A DNA stretch of 8,235 nt from NCBI GenBank assembly GCA_016762975.1, contig JAESUV010000063.1, forward strand, positions 513 through 8,747, in the 5' to 3' direction. The position numbers and the translations under genes are program-made. Of this stretch, positions 1-6,121 are shown one piece after another. The notes beneath the pieces were generated by a model. The model was not told the origin of the DNA and did no database searches. It saw only the letters and a list, made by a program, of their open reading frames with translations. Source of the stretch: Gammaproteobacteria bacterium (GTDB taxonomy: Bacteria > Pseudomonadota > Gammaproteobacteria > Pseudomonadales > Pseudohongiellaceae). The number at the start of each line of letters is the position of its first letter. Positions within the stretch are counted from its first letter, which is position 1.

Positions 1-130
1 TCTTCTCTTCACTACTTTTCCTGCTATGCGGGTTTAGCAATACCAATTAGCAGGCGGCACCGAGAAAGAGCGTCCTTGCCCAATTCTAGTTACCACTGCT
101 CAAGTACATTTCAAGCAGAGATCACGAAGT
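1..130. other. Non-coding stretch downstream of the receptor gene
   Basis: This left-edge segment follows the stop codon of the minus-strand receptor gene. I see no convincing gene on either strand. A short inverted repeat (TGCTA/TAGCA, about positions 24-41) and another 5-bp pair (CTGCT/AGCAG, about positions 97-119) are present. Neither is followed by a T-run on the minus strand, so no intrinsic terminator for the receptor gene can be called. Confidence 0.5.
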
Positions 131-2266
131 TTAGAAGTACCACATCATTCGGCCATAAAAGTTGCGACCTATTCCCGGCATGCGTGAGCGCGCAGCTATG
201 TCAGGATTGTAGGCGCGGTTATAGGCGGCTAGGTGGTCCAGGTATTCCTCGTCGAGCAAATTTTCAACACCGATACGCAGCTCTGCAGTATCAGTAACGT
301 TGATGAGAGCTGATAAATTCACAATCGAGTAGCCATCAGTTTCTAGCTCCACATTTGTGGCAGAAATGCGGTCCTGATCTGCATAGTTAAGACTTTCTAG
401 TGAGGCCATCCAGTTGTTTCCTCTGTAATCTAGAGCGAGGATAATATTGTCCGGTGAGATGCGATATAGATCATCGTTGATGTCATCCCGCTTGCCACGC
501 ACCATACTGGCTACTACTCTCAGTGTAAGCCGATCGCTTAACGCGAAATCTGACTCGACATCCATGCCATAGAAACTAGCGTCTGTATTAGTAAACTGCA
601 GTGGATTTGGCAGCCCTATACCCATATTCGCCATCATCATGGAAAACTGATTGGCTGTCATGTTTGTGGTTGGCGTGCCCTGAATGTAATCGGAGACCTC
701 CTTGTAGAAGAACCTCGGGTAGATGTTGTAGTCGCCGTTTTCCCAATCGAAACCTAGTTCTAATTCATGGGCTACTTCGGCGTCTAAGTCTGGAGTTCCG
801 ATGTAGGTCTTGCCATCTGCTAAGCCGCCGGACGATTCCATTGGAATCCATAGATACCGTTCCTGATAAGAGGCCGACCGGGTCTTGCGTGCCGCACCCA
901 TATACCAAGTGAAGTCGTTGTCTGTTTCAAAGCTGAAGCGGGCAAACCAGTCGACGTTATTGTCTTGCTGCGACAAATCCTGGCTATTGAATTGGTTCGC
1001 GAGCGTGGCTGCCAAATTGTTCATGATGACGGGCATACCCGTCATCATGTTCATGGGGTTGAGGTTTGCGGATATATTTCCGGTATCGGTACTGACGCGA
1101 TTGAAGCGAATGCCCGCATCGAGGCCCAGACTGTCGCTTAGCGATAGGCTGCGTTCGGCGAATACACCTATAATATCTCTGGTAGAACCATTGAAGTTGT
1201 CGATATAGAACGCTGCCGCATTTGGATTGGTGATTTCGGCATCGTGTTCGGTGAAATATCCATCGAGCCCATACTGCCAAGAACCATTGTCAACGAACTG
1301 CTCCAGCTTAAGGGAAAAACCAACGTTGTCGCTTACGGCATAGGTCTGGCGAAAACGCATGGGGTCCGCCGCCATCGTGGTAGTGTTTTGTGGAGGTCTG
1401 CGTAGGCGGAAGTTGGTCATATCGTGTGAATTATCGCTACCAAATAGTTCGGCGGTGACGCTGTAATCTCCGCTGGTCCAGTTATAGCGGGAACGGAATA
1501 AGTCGCTGTCTATCGATAGGATATCCATCGGCAAGGCTGGGGTGCCTGCATCACCGGTATTGTTGCGGGCAAAATCGACGCTGAATTCATGATCGCCTTT
1601 TTTGTAACCGTAACCTAGATCGAATCTTTCTCTCTCATACTCCGTTGGTGCGATAGTGCCGCCCGGGAAATCGAGATCATCGGCGCTCTCGTTCATCACG
1701 AAGCTGCGGAAGATATGGTTGCGGTTGGCTAGGGAAAAGAAGCCGCTAGCGACGGTGCCTTCATTCACCGACTGCGCGCCGAAATAAGCGCGGCCATTGA
1801 AAGAGAAGTCATTGGAATTGGTGAATTCGCCGCTATAGGTTTTTGCTTTCACGAAACCACCGATAGTTTCCTGGCCCGCGCTTACGGGAGTTATACCTCT
1901 ATTGATTGTTAGAGACTCCAGTAAGGCAACAGGTGCATAGGACAATGGAGCGTCCATAGAATTAGGGCCAGCACCGCTTATTTGTGCGCCGTCCACAGAA
2001 ACTTGAATGCGGTCACCGAACATGCCGCGATACTGGGCAATACCGGTTAGTTCGCCATTCTTATTGATATTCGCGCCAGGCATCATGCGCAGCATTTGTG
2101 CTGTGTCCGCCGGAGCCACCAGCGTATCATCGGTGACGATGGTGTGAGTGTCTTGCACCCCAATCACGACGATTTCTCGTATGTTCTGTGGTGCTTGAGC
2201 AAACGATATATTGGGTGCAATGAGGGGAAAAAATGCCAGACCCAAAATTGGAATTACTGCTTTCAT
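131..2266 (-). CDS. TonB-dependent outer-membrane receptor, OprC/NosA (copper receptor)-like
   Basis: This is a 711-residue ligand-gated outer-membrane channel powered by TonB-ExbBD. Residues 1-23 look like a Sec signal peptide ending SFA. A TonB-box-like EIVVIG follows at 31-36, then the plug domain (about 45-140, with MLRMMPGANINKNG and YRGMFGDRIQVSVDG). The rest is a beta-barrel ending in the aromatic C-terminus MMWYF. The plug segment GPNSMDAPLSY (100-110) and the later SHDMTNFRLR (280-289) align by eye with the OprC copper site, described as CxxxM plus HxM. Here M104, H281 and M283 are present, but the cysteine position is Gly100. Met-rich stretches at 405-415 and 536-548 recall the methionine track of OprC. 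The ATG has AGGAG 7 bases upstream (2274-2278). The gene is far downstream of the cupin gene (392 bp) and probably has its own promoter. Family is certain; substrate is inferred and could be another metal or a chelate. Confidence 0.93.
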   Translation of the reverse strand: MKAVIPILGLAFFPLIAPNISFAQAPQNIREIVVIGVQDTHTIVTDDTLVAPADTAQMLRMMPGANINKNGELTGIAQYRGMFGDRIQVSVDGAQISGAGPNSMDAPLSYAPVALLESLTINRGITPVSAGQETIGGFVKAKTYSGEFTNSNDFSFNGRAYFGAQSVNEGTVASGFFSLANRNHIFRSFVMNESADDLDFPGGTIAPTEYERERFDLGYGYKKGDHEFSVDFARNNTGDAGTPALPMDILSIDSDLFRSRYNWTSGDYSVTAELFGSDNSHDMTNFRLRRPPQNTTTMAADPMRFRQTYAVSDNVGFSLKLEQFVDNGSWQYGLDGYFTEHDAEITNPNAAAFYIDNFNGSTRDIIGVFAERSLSLSDSLGLDAGIRFNRVSTDTGNISANLNPMNMMTGMPVIMNNLAATLANQFNSQDLSQQDNNVDWFARFSFETDNDFTWYMGAARKTRSASYQERYLWIPMESSGGLADGKTYIGTPDLDAEVAHELELGFDWENGDYNIYPRFFYKEVSDYIQGTPTTNMTANQFSMMMANMGIGLPNPLQFTNTDASFYGMDVESDFALSDRLTLRVVASMVRGKRDDINDDLYRISPDNIILALDYRGNNWMASLESLNYADQDRISATNVELETDGYSIVNLSALINVTDTAELRIGVENLLDEEYLDHLAAYNRAYNPDIAARSRMPGIGRNFYGRMMWYF
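1022..1049. repeat. Perfect 12-bp inverted repeat inside the receptor gene
   Basis: The arms CATGATGACGGG (1022-1033) and CCCGTCATCATG (1038-1049) are perfectly complementary around a 4-base loop, CATA. In the receptor mRNA this would form a stable hairpin with 7 of 12 G-C pairs. It lies within the codons for the Met-rich segment at residues 406-415 (MNMMTGMPVIM). Six in-frame ATG/ATC/GTC codons may produce part of the symmetry by chance. No T-run follows, so it is not a terminator. Confidence 0.85.
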
Positions 2267-2322
2267 GATACGTCTCCTAAACCTAATAGTTATTCTTTGT
2301 AGGATACCGTTATGGAGATCTA

Positions 2323-2356
2323 CAAGCAGTCAAGCAGCTGCGACACGTTGTCGCAG
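2323..2356 (-). promoter_or_regulatory. Candidate operator and promoter region of the receptor gene
   Basis: A perfect 19-bp dyad, CTGCGACA-CGT-TGTCGCAG, spans 2338-2356, centred about 81 bp before the receptor start codon. Next to it, on the side nearer the gene, the heptamer CAAGCAG occurs twice (2323-2329 and 2331-2337), an 8-bp period. Read on the minus strand, this doublet contains TTGACT (2333 down to 2328), a possible -35 box directly after the dyad. No good -10 box follows at 16-18 bp; GGTATC at 19 bp is the nearest weak match. A dyad just upstream of a -35 box suits an activator, but the regulator is not identified. Confidence 0.5.
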
Positions 2357-2658
2357 ATAGAGGTCAAAACGGGCTGTTAAGAGGGGTTTCTTGATGTGTA
2401 TCATGTTTCTTGTTGAGCGGGGTATAAAGCCAACGGCTAGAACGCTGCTCGTTACTAAATTTTAGTGTGCAGTTTTTTTTGGTGAAAAGGGGGGGCATTG
2501 CGGTCAAGGAGTTCGCGAGTTATTTCAAATAGGCTCGCCCACCTAGGTACTTAATTTCAATATTCGACTTCTAATTCTGCGTTCGCAGCACTACTTCATT
2601 CCTGATATCAGTATCTACTGATTGGGGTTGATCACGGTATTAACACTGAGTGCATTAT
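2357..2658. other. Gene-free stretch between receptor and cupin genes
   Basis: No coding region is supported in these 302 bases. Small symmetric elements are visible: ACTAAA-T-TTTAGT at 2454-2466, CTGCG-TT-CGCAG at 2577-2588, the palindrome CTGATATCAG at 2602-2611, and the overlapping ATCAGTA-TC-TACTGAT at 2607-2622. Two homopolymer runs lie close together, T8 at 2473-2480 and G7 at 2489-2495. On the minus strand, none of the symmetric elements is followed by the T-run expected of a terminator for the cupin gene. Read-through from cupin into the receptor therefore cannot be excluded. Confidence 0.5.
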
Positions 2659-2973
2659 TTATTCAGTAAACCAGAATTCAATCTCACAGCTGTCTTCTAG
2701 AAACTCGGCACTGTGCTCTTTGTTGGCTGGAACGTGGTACCAGTGACCAGTTGAGATGATTGTCGTTGCGCCGTCCATAGTTAGAAGCAATTCTCCTTTG
2801 GTAATCACGCCAACATTGTCGGTGTCGTGCCGATGCGGTTCGATGACGGTGCCGGCAGGGTAGGTAGCAAACAATACGTCACAATTATTGGCAGACAATT
2901 TTCTCGCATCGAACCGGCCGCTGTACTTGGGGAGATTGCAGATCAGGTCAGGGTAGTGGTCAGATAAAGCCAA
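2659..2973 (-). CDS. Small single-domain cupin protein
   Basis: The product is a 104-residue protein that is nearly all one conserved beta-barrel cupin (about 34-102), probably cytoplasmic as no signal peptide is seen. Cupin motif 1 is GTVIEPHRHDTDNVGVITKG (41-60), with metal-ligand histidines H47 and H49; the usual glutamate position appears to be Asn53. Motif 2 is GHWYHVPANKEHS (76-88), with H87 as third ligand. It probably binds a divalent metal through three histidines; enzyme or sensor role is unknown. The start is TTG (2971-2973). No ATG or GTG lies between it and the upstream in-frame stop, and GGAGG sits 5 bases before it, so TTG is well supported. The gene is divergent from the cystine symporter gene, which suggests a shared control region. 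Function cannot be set from sequence alone. Confidence 0.85.
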   Translation of the reverse strand: MALSDHYPDLICNLPKYSGRFDARKLSANNCDVLFATYPAGTVIEPHRHDTDNVGVITKGELLLTMDGATTIISTGHWYHVPANKEHSAEFLEDSCEIEFWFTE

Positions 2974-2975
2974 GG

Positions 2976-3035
2976 TGGCCTCCGAATTTTACTATTGAGG
3001 GGTATTCCATATTAACATGATCGCGTGGGAGGCCA
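2976..3035 (-). promoter_or_regulatory. Possible Shine-Dalgarno-sequestering stem in the cupin leader
   Basis: On the minus strand the 8-mer TGGCCTCC (3035 down to 3028) is the exact complement of GGAGGCCA (2983 down to 2976), which holds the cupin Shine-Dalgarno site GGAGG. The arms are 44 bases apart. If transcription starts upstream of 3035, pairing would hide the ribosome site and could control translation. A weak -10-like TAATAT (3014 down to 3009) would start the transcript inside the loop and remove the upstream arm, so the idea depends on the true start site. Confidence 0.3.
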
Positions 3036-3106
3036 TGAAAATAAAGGGCTGAGGCGATCCTCTTCCCTGAGCCTCTAGGGCTTACTCTGATTTGACGGAA
3101 TGAGAA

Positions 3107-3123
3107 TACATTGTGCCAATGTA
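3107..3123. promoter_or_regulatory. 17-bp perfect dyad in the divergent control region
   Basis: TACATTG-TGC-CAATGTA is a perfect inverted repeat with 7-bp arms and a 3-bp spacer. It lies in the 212-bp region between the cupin gene (leftward) and the cystine symporter gene (rightward), 62 bp before the symporter ATG. A -35-like TTGACG (3092-3097) is 9 bp to its left, so a protein bound here would lie across a promoter that used this box. No convincing -10 was found. The geometry suits a dimeric repressor; the regulator is unknown. Confidence 0.45.
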
Positions 3124-3185
3124 GGGAGTTACATCAACAAGCTTTCCCGTTAGACTAGATACTGCCACCCATAGGAGCTGCGCAA

Positions 3186-4574
3186 ATGCCCATTCTCGCG
3201 ATAGTAAACTTGATCCTCTTCACGGCCTTAGTGAGCCTGCTCTATCAGCTCGCTAAGAACGAAGCATTTACGCTTTCTCGGCGCGTGCTTCTTGGCCTGG
3301 TTGGGGGCAGTGTGTTCGGACTCTATCTACAGCTAGCGTTCGGCGCGAATCCTGCGGTCATGGATGCCACACTGGAATGGACAAATGTAGTCGCGAACAG
3401 CTACGTCGGCTTGCTGCGCATGATGATCATGCCGCTTATTCTAATCACCATGATTGCCGCCGTCCTAAAGGTGGATGAGATCAAATCCCTAGGTAAGATT
3501 GGCGGCACGGTGGTCGGAACGTTGATGGTAACCACGGTAATCGCCGCGCTTATCGGCATCATGATGGCCACAGTGTTTCAATTGAATGCGGACGATCTAG
3601 TCGGCGGTGCTAGAGAGATGGCGCGGGCAGAAGTATTGCAAGTAAGACAGGGTAGTATTGCCGACCTGAGCTTTGCCGAAACCCTTGTTAGTTTCGTTCC
3701 CACCAACATCTTTTCGGACCTAGCTGGACAGCGCAGCATGTCTATCATTGGTGTTGTGGTCTTCGGCCTTATTTTTGGTATCGCCGCGTTGTTGGTGGCG
3801 GAAGATAACGCCGAGCAGGGCTCGCGCATCCGTGGCGCAGTTGACACATTGCAGGCGATAATCATGCGCCTCGTTAAGCTTATTATTGCGCTGACTCCTT
3901 ACGGTGTTCTGGCCTTGATGACTCGTGTGATAGCGACATCCGATGGTAACGCCATCATGAACTTGATCAGCTTTGTAATTGCGTCTTATATTGCTATCGC
4001 CCTCATGTTCACGGTACACGCTGTGATTATTATTGGATTAGGCGCCAACATTAAAACGTATTTCCAAAAAGTGTGGCCGGTTCTCACGTTTGCATTCGTC
4101 ACGCGCAGTTCTGCTGCAACCATTCCTATGACGATTCGTGTCCAAATAGAAGAACTCAAAGTGCCCGCACCAATTGCCAATATCGCCGCTTCGTTTGGTT
4201 CGACGATAGGTCAAAACGGCTGCGCGGGAATCTATCCAGCAATGCTGGCGGTGATGGTCGCGCCTACGATGGGTGTAGACATCGATCTCAATTTCATAGT
4301 TAGCCTGCTATTAATAATCGCGATCGGTTCATTCGGTATCGCCGGTGTCGGCGGTGGTGCGACCAACGCTGCATTGGTAGTCTTTTCCGCGATGGGATTT
4401 CCAGTGACGATCGTCGCATTGTTAATTTCTATCGAGCCTTTGATAGATATGGCGCGTACCGCGCTGAATGTGAATGGAGCGATAACAACAGGAATGATCA
4501 CTACCCGTTTGCTTGGCGACAAGAACGCTGCCAGGGAGGCAACACTGCCTCAGGTGGAGTTGCAACAACCATAA
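3186..4574 (+). CDS. tcyP: L-cystine:cation symporter, TcyP-type (DAACS family)
   Basis: This 462-residue inner-membrane transporter belongs to the dicarboxylate/amino acid:cation symporter family, and its length matches TcyP of Bacillus subtilis and YdjN of E. coli. These import L-cystine by cation symport. Hydrophobic helices run throughout, including 1-21, 33-52, 75-95, 107-131, 186-205 and 262-285. Landmarks recognised as TcyP-type are FVPTNIFSDLAGQR (170-183), VLTFAFVTRSSA (299-310, the serine-rich hairpin), IGQNGCAGIYPAM (341-353) and PLIDMARTALNVNG (418-431). In the last, D421, R424, T425 and N428 match binding-site positions known from GltPh, while the GltPh D405 position is Ala, as cystine-type members also vary there. 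AGGAG (3173-3177) lies 8 bases before the ATG. The exported RidA gene follows after 36 bp, probably in one operon. Substrate is inferred from similarity and is fairly secure. Confidence 0.92.
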   Translation: MPILAIVNLILFTALVSLLYQLAKNEAFTLSRRVLLGLVGGSVFGLYLQLAFGANPAVMDATLEWTNVVANSYVGLLRMMIMPLILITMIAAVLKVDEIKSLGKIGGTVVGTLMVTTVIAALIGIMMATVFQLNADDLVGGAREMARAEVLQVRQGSIADLSFAETLVSFVPTNIFSDLAGQRSMSIIGVVVFGLIFGIAALLVAEDNAEQGSRIRGAVDTLQAIIMRLVKLIIALTPYGVLALMTRVIATSDGNAIMNLISFVIASYIAIALMFTVHAVIIIGLGANIKTYFQKVWPVLTFAFVTRSSAATIPMTIRVQIEELKVPAPIANIAASFGSTIGQNGCAGIYPAMLAVMVAPTMGVDIDLNFIVSLLLIIAIGSFGIAGVGGGATNAALVVFSAMGFPVTIVALLISIEPLIDMARTALNVNGAITTGMITTRLLGDKNAAREATLPQVELQQP

Positions 4575-4610
4575 GCTTTAGTTTTAACAAGAAAAGAGGA
4601 ATAGGAAATC

Positions 4611-5099
4611 ATGATTAAATTTAAGAAGCCACTCACTGCGATATCCGTCGCCGCATCACTCGCCGTTGTCATGGGTATTGCTGCCGTTTCCAGCGCCGCA
4701 GAAATTGTGCGAACTGGTGAGGGCAGAAACTTCTACAATAATATTATGATTCCAGCTGGTGCCGAGACCTTATATCTCAGTGGTTCCGGTGCGCGTCAAA
4801 AAGACAACGGCACATGGGGAGATATGGAGCAGCAAACAATCGACACATTCAGCCGTTTCCAAGAGACGCTAGAGTCGCAAGGCTGGTCTCTGGAAGATAT
4901 CGTCCAGGTGCGCGCATTCGCCGTATCCGGTGACGATGGAGAATTGGACTTCGCAGGCTTTAACTCAGGTTATCAACAGTTCTTTGGTAGCGATAAGAAT
5001 GCTATGAAGCCGGTCCGTTCTTTCGTAGAGATTGCAGGTTTGGTTGTCGATGGCTGGCTAATCGAGATCGAGATTCGTGCTGCGAGAATGCCTGACTAG
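4611..5099 (+). CDS. Exported RidA/YjgF-family protein
   Basis: The product is 162 residues: an N-terminal signal peptide (1 to about 29; KFKK basic start, hydrophobic 9-26, cleavage near SSA-A) followed by a complete RidA fold (about 31-160). RidA trimers hydrolyse reactive enamine/imine intermediates such as 2-aminoacrylate. The signature is KPVRSFVEIAGL (133-144), where R136 corresponds to the catalytic Arg105 of E. coli RidA, followed by IEIEI (151-155), which holds the conserved acidic position. Archetypal RidA is cytosolic and about 130 residues; the extra signal sequence predicts a periplasmic protein. AGGA (4603-4606) lies 4 bases before the ATG. It follows the cystine symporter gene by 36 bp and a terminator follows it, so the two are probably co-transcribed. 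The exact substrate is not known; exported RidA subfamilies may lack deaminase activity, although the Arg is kept here. Confidence 0.9.
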   Translation: MIKFKKPLTAISVAASLAVVMGIAAVSSAAEIVRTGEGRNFYNNIMIPAGAETLYLSGSGARQKDNGTWGDMEQQTIDTFSRFQETLESQGWSLEDIVQVRAFAVSGDDGELDFAGFNSGYQQFFGSDKNAMKPVRSFVEIAGLVVDGWLIEIEIRAARMPD

Positions 5100-5129
5100 A
5101 TATCGATCTAAGCAAGGCGAATAGAATTG

Positions 5130-5170
5130 AAAAGGCTGGAGTGATGTTAGTTTCATCACCCGGCTTTTTT
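5130..5170 (+). terminator. Intrinsic terminator after the symporter-ridA pair
   Basis: GCTGGAGTGATG (5135-5146) pairs with CATCACCCGGC (5154-5164) in 11 pairs with one bulged A and one G-T wobble. The loop is TTAGTTT and a six-T run follows (5165-5170). The A-run at 5130-5133 can extend the stem into the T-run. It starts 31 bases after the RidA-like stop codon and separates this unit from the hydroxylase gene. Confidence 0.92.
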
Positions 5171-5195
5171 ATTGCTTGCTCTAGAATATGTGTTC

Positions 5196-5229
5196 TTGAC
5201 AGCGGGCAATCAGTTGGCGAAAGTACAAA
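5196..5229 (+). promoter_or_regulatory. Possible promoter for the hydroxylase gene
   Basis: A consensus -35 hexamer, TTGACA (5196-5201), lies just after the terminator and 102 bases before the hydroxylase ATG. The -10 region is poor: GAAAGT at 17 bp spacing matches 3 of 6 bases, and TACAAA (5224-5229) is too far at 22 bp. Position relative to the terminator supports a promoter here; the exact boxes are uncertain. Confidence 0.3.
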
Positions 5230-5262
5230 CTGAACTGAAAAGGAGGCGGGCTACATTGGCCG

Positions 5263-5304
5263 ATGGAGAGTCTTCATAGTCGCATCCGAAATAGGAGAGG
5301 GTAA
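5263..5304 (+). promoter_or_regulatory. Possible 13-codon leader ORF overlapping the hydroxylase start
   Basis: An ATG at 5263 opens a 13-codon frame (MESLHSRIRNRRG) whose TAA stop shares one base with the hydroxylase ATG (TAATG, 5302-5306). Such overlaps allow translational coupling. The strong AAGGAGG at 5240-5246 is 16 bases from this ATG, which is too far for efficient use, so the frame may be chance. Confidence 0.2.
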
Positions 5305-5981
5305 TGTATTTACGTGTCCCAAAATTTCTCAATGATCAAAATCTCAAGTTAGTAGATGAGCTGGTAGCGAGCAGTCAATTTGTCGATGGAACGACTACGA
5401 CTGGAGGCCCTACTAAATCCGTGAAGAAGAATCTACAGATCGACCTCTCTCAGCATCCGCAGCGCGATCAGTTCTTGCAGATGATATCAGCCACGTTGAA
5501 TTCGAATTCTATGCTTCGTGCGGCAACCCTACCTCGCCGTATGACGCAGCCGCTACTAAATAAGTATGAAACAGGGATGTCCTATGGTTGGCACATAGAC
5601 AACCCGATTATGACGGCGATGGGAACACCGATGCGCACAGACATTTCGTGCACTATTTTTCTAAGTAATAGTGCAGATTATCAGGGTGGTGAGCTGGTCG
5701 TGCGCACAGCGTCTGGTGATGCCCGTGTGAAACTCGAGCGGGGTGATGCTTTTATCTACCCATCTACCAGTAGGCATCAAGTATTGGAAGTAACGAGCGG
5801 GGAGAGATTGGCGGTAGTGTTTTGGATTCAGAGCATGGTGGCTGATGCGAGCAAGCGAGAGATTCTTCACGACCTAGGTGTTGCCTATGACCGAATCCTC
5901 AAGGAGTCGCCGGATTCGGAAGCGCTGCAATTTATTCAGCGATCTCAGACGAATCTACTGAGACGCTGGAGCGAGATTTAG
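5304..5981 (+). CDS. piuC: Fe(II)/2-oxoglutarate-dependent hydroxylase, PiuC/YbiX type (PKHD)
   Basis: This 225-residue cytoplasmic oxygenase has the usual length of PiuC/YbiX PKHD-type hydroxylases, which have a prolyl-4-hydroxylase-like fold. The iron site is clear: H97 and D99 in YGWHIDN (94-100) and H158 in YPSTSRHQV (152-160). R168 in GERLAVVFWIQS (166-177) is the expected 2-oxoglutarate anchor. RTDISCTIFLS (111-121) and YQGGELVV (126-133) are typical core strands, and the C-terminal NLLRRW (217-222) is the family tail. AGGAG (5293-5297) is 6 bases before the ATG. In other proteobacteria members are iron-regulated and sit beside siderophore receptor genes; here the nearest receptor is 3 kb away on the opposite strand. 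No Fur box was recognised upstream. The natural substrate of the family is not firmly known. Confidence 0.93.
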   Translation: MYLRVPKFLNDQNLKLVDELVASSQFVDGTTTTGGPTKSVKKNLQIDLSQHPQRDQFLQMISATLNSNSMLRAATLPRRMTQPLLNKYETGMSYGWHIDNPIMTAMGTPMRTDISCTIFLSNSADYQGGELVVRTASGDARVKLERGDAFIYPSTSRHQVLEVTSGERLAVVFWIQSMVADASKREILHDLGVAYDRILKESPDSEALQFIQRSQTNLLRRWSEI

Positions 5982-6086
5982 GCTCCATGGGCAGGGGCTA
6001 CCTTGGTAATAGATTGTCCTTAAGCTGTTGCCTAGCGTAGGAGCAGTGCAGCTGCTAGAGTAGATAGGGTCAATAGAAGGTAAGTG

Positions 6087-6104
6087 TTAATTTTCTAAAA
6101 TTAA
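6087..6104. promoter_or_regulatory. 18-bp AT-only dyad before the cytochrome-propeller gene
   Basis: TTAATTTT-CT-AAAATTAA is a perfect inverted repeat ending 17 bases before the next ATG and directly upstream of its GAGG site (6111-6114). It could be an operator or a weak leader hairpin. TAAAAT inside it (6096-6101) resembles a -10 box, but no -35 stands at the right distance and little room would remain for a leader. Confidence 0.35.
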
Positions 6105-6121
6105 AATACCGAGGCCACGCT

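Noticed and set aside
97..119. Hairpin CTGCT/AGCAG as terminator of the receptor gene
   Set aside because: The stem is only 5 bp and no T-run follows on the minus strand.
885..1208. Open frame of about 100 codons on the plus strand within the receptor gene
   Set aside because: It lies opposite a clear TonB-receptor barrel, has no recognisable family features and is best explained as an antisense shadow.
3035..3052. Plus-strand mini-frame (MKIKG) after GGGAGG in the divergent region
   Set aside because: Only five codons and a 2-base spacing from the ribosome-site-like sequence; the GGAGG is better explained as part of the inverted repeat with the cupin leader.
3129..3156. TTACAT and TAGACT as promoter boxes of the symporter gene
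   Set aside because: Spacing is near 16 bp, but each box matches only 4 of 6 consensus bases, which is expected often by chance.
2281..6121. Fur boxes before the receptor, hydroxylase or propeller genes
   Set aside because: These families are often iron-regulated, so I looked for GATAATGATAATCATTATC-like sites; none with a persuasive match was seen by eye.
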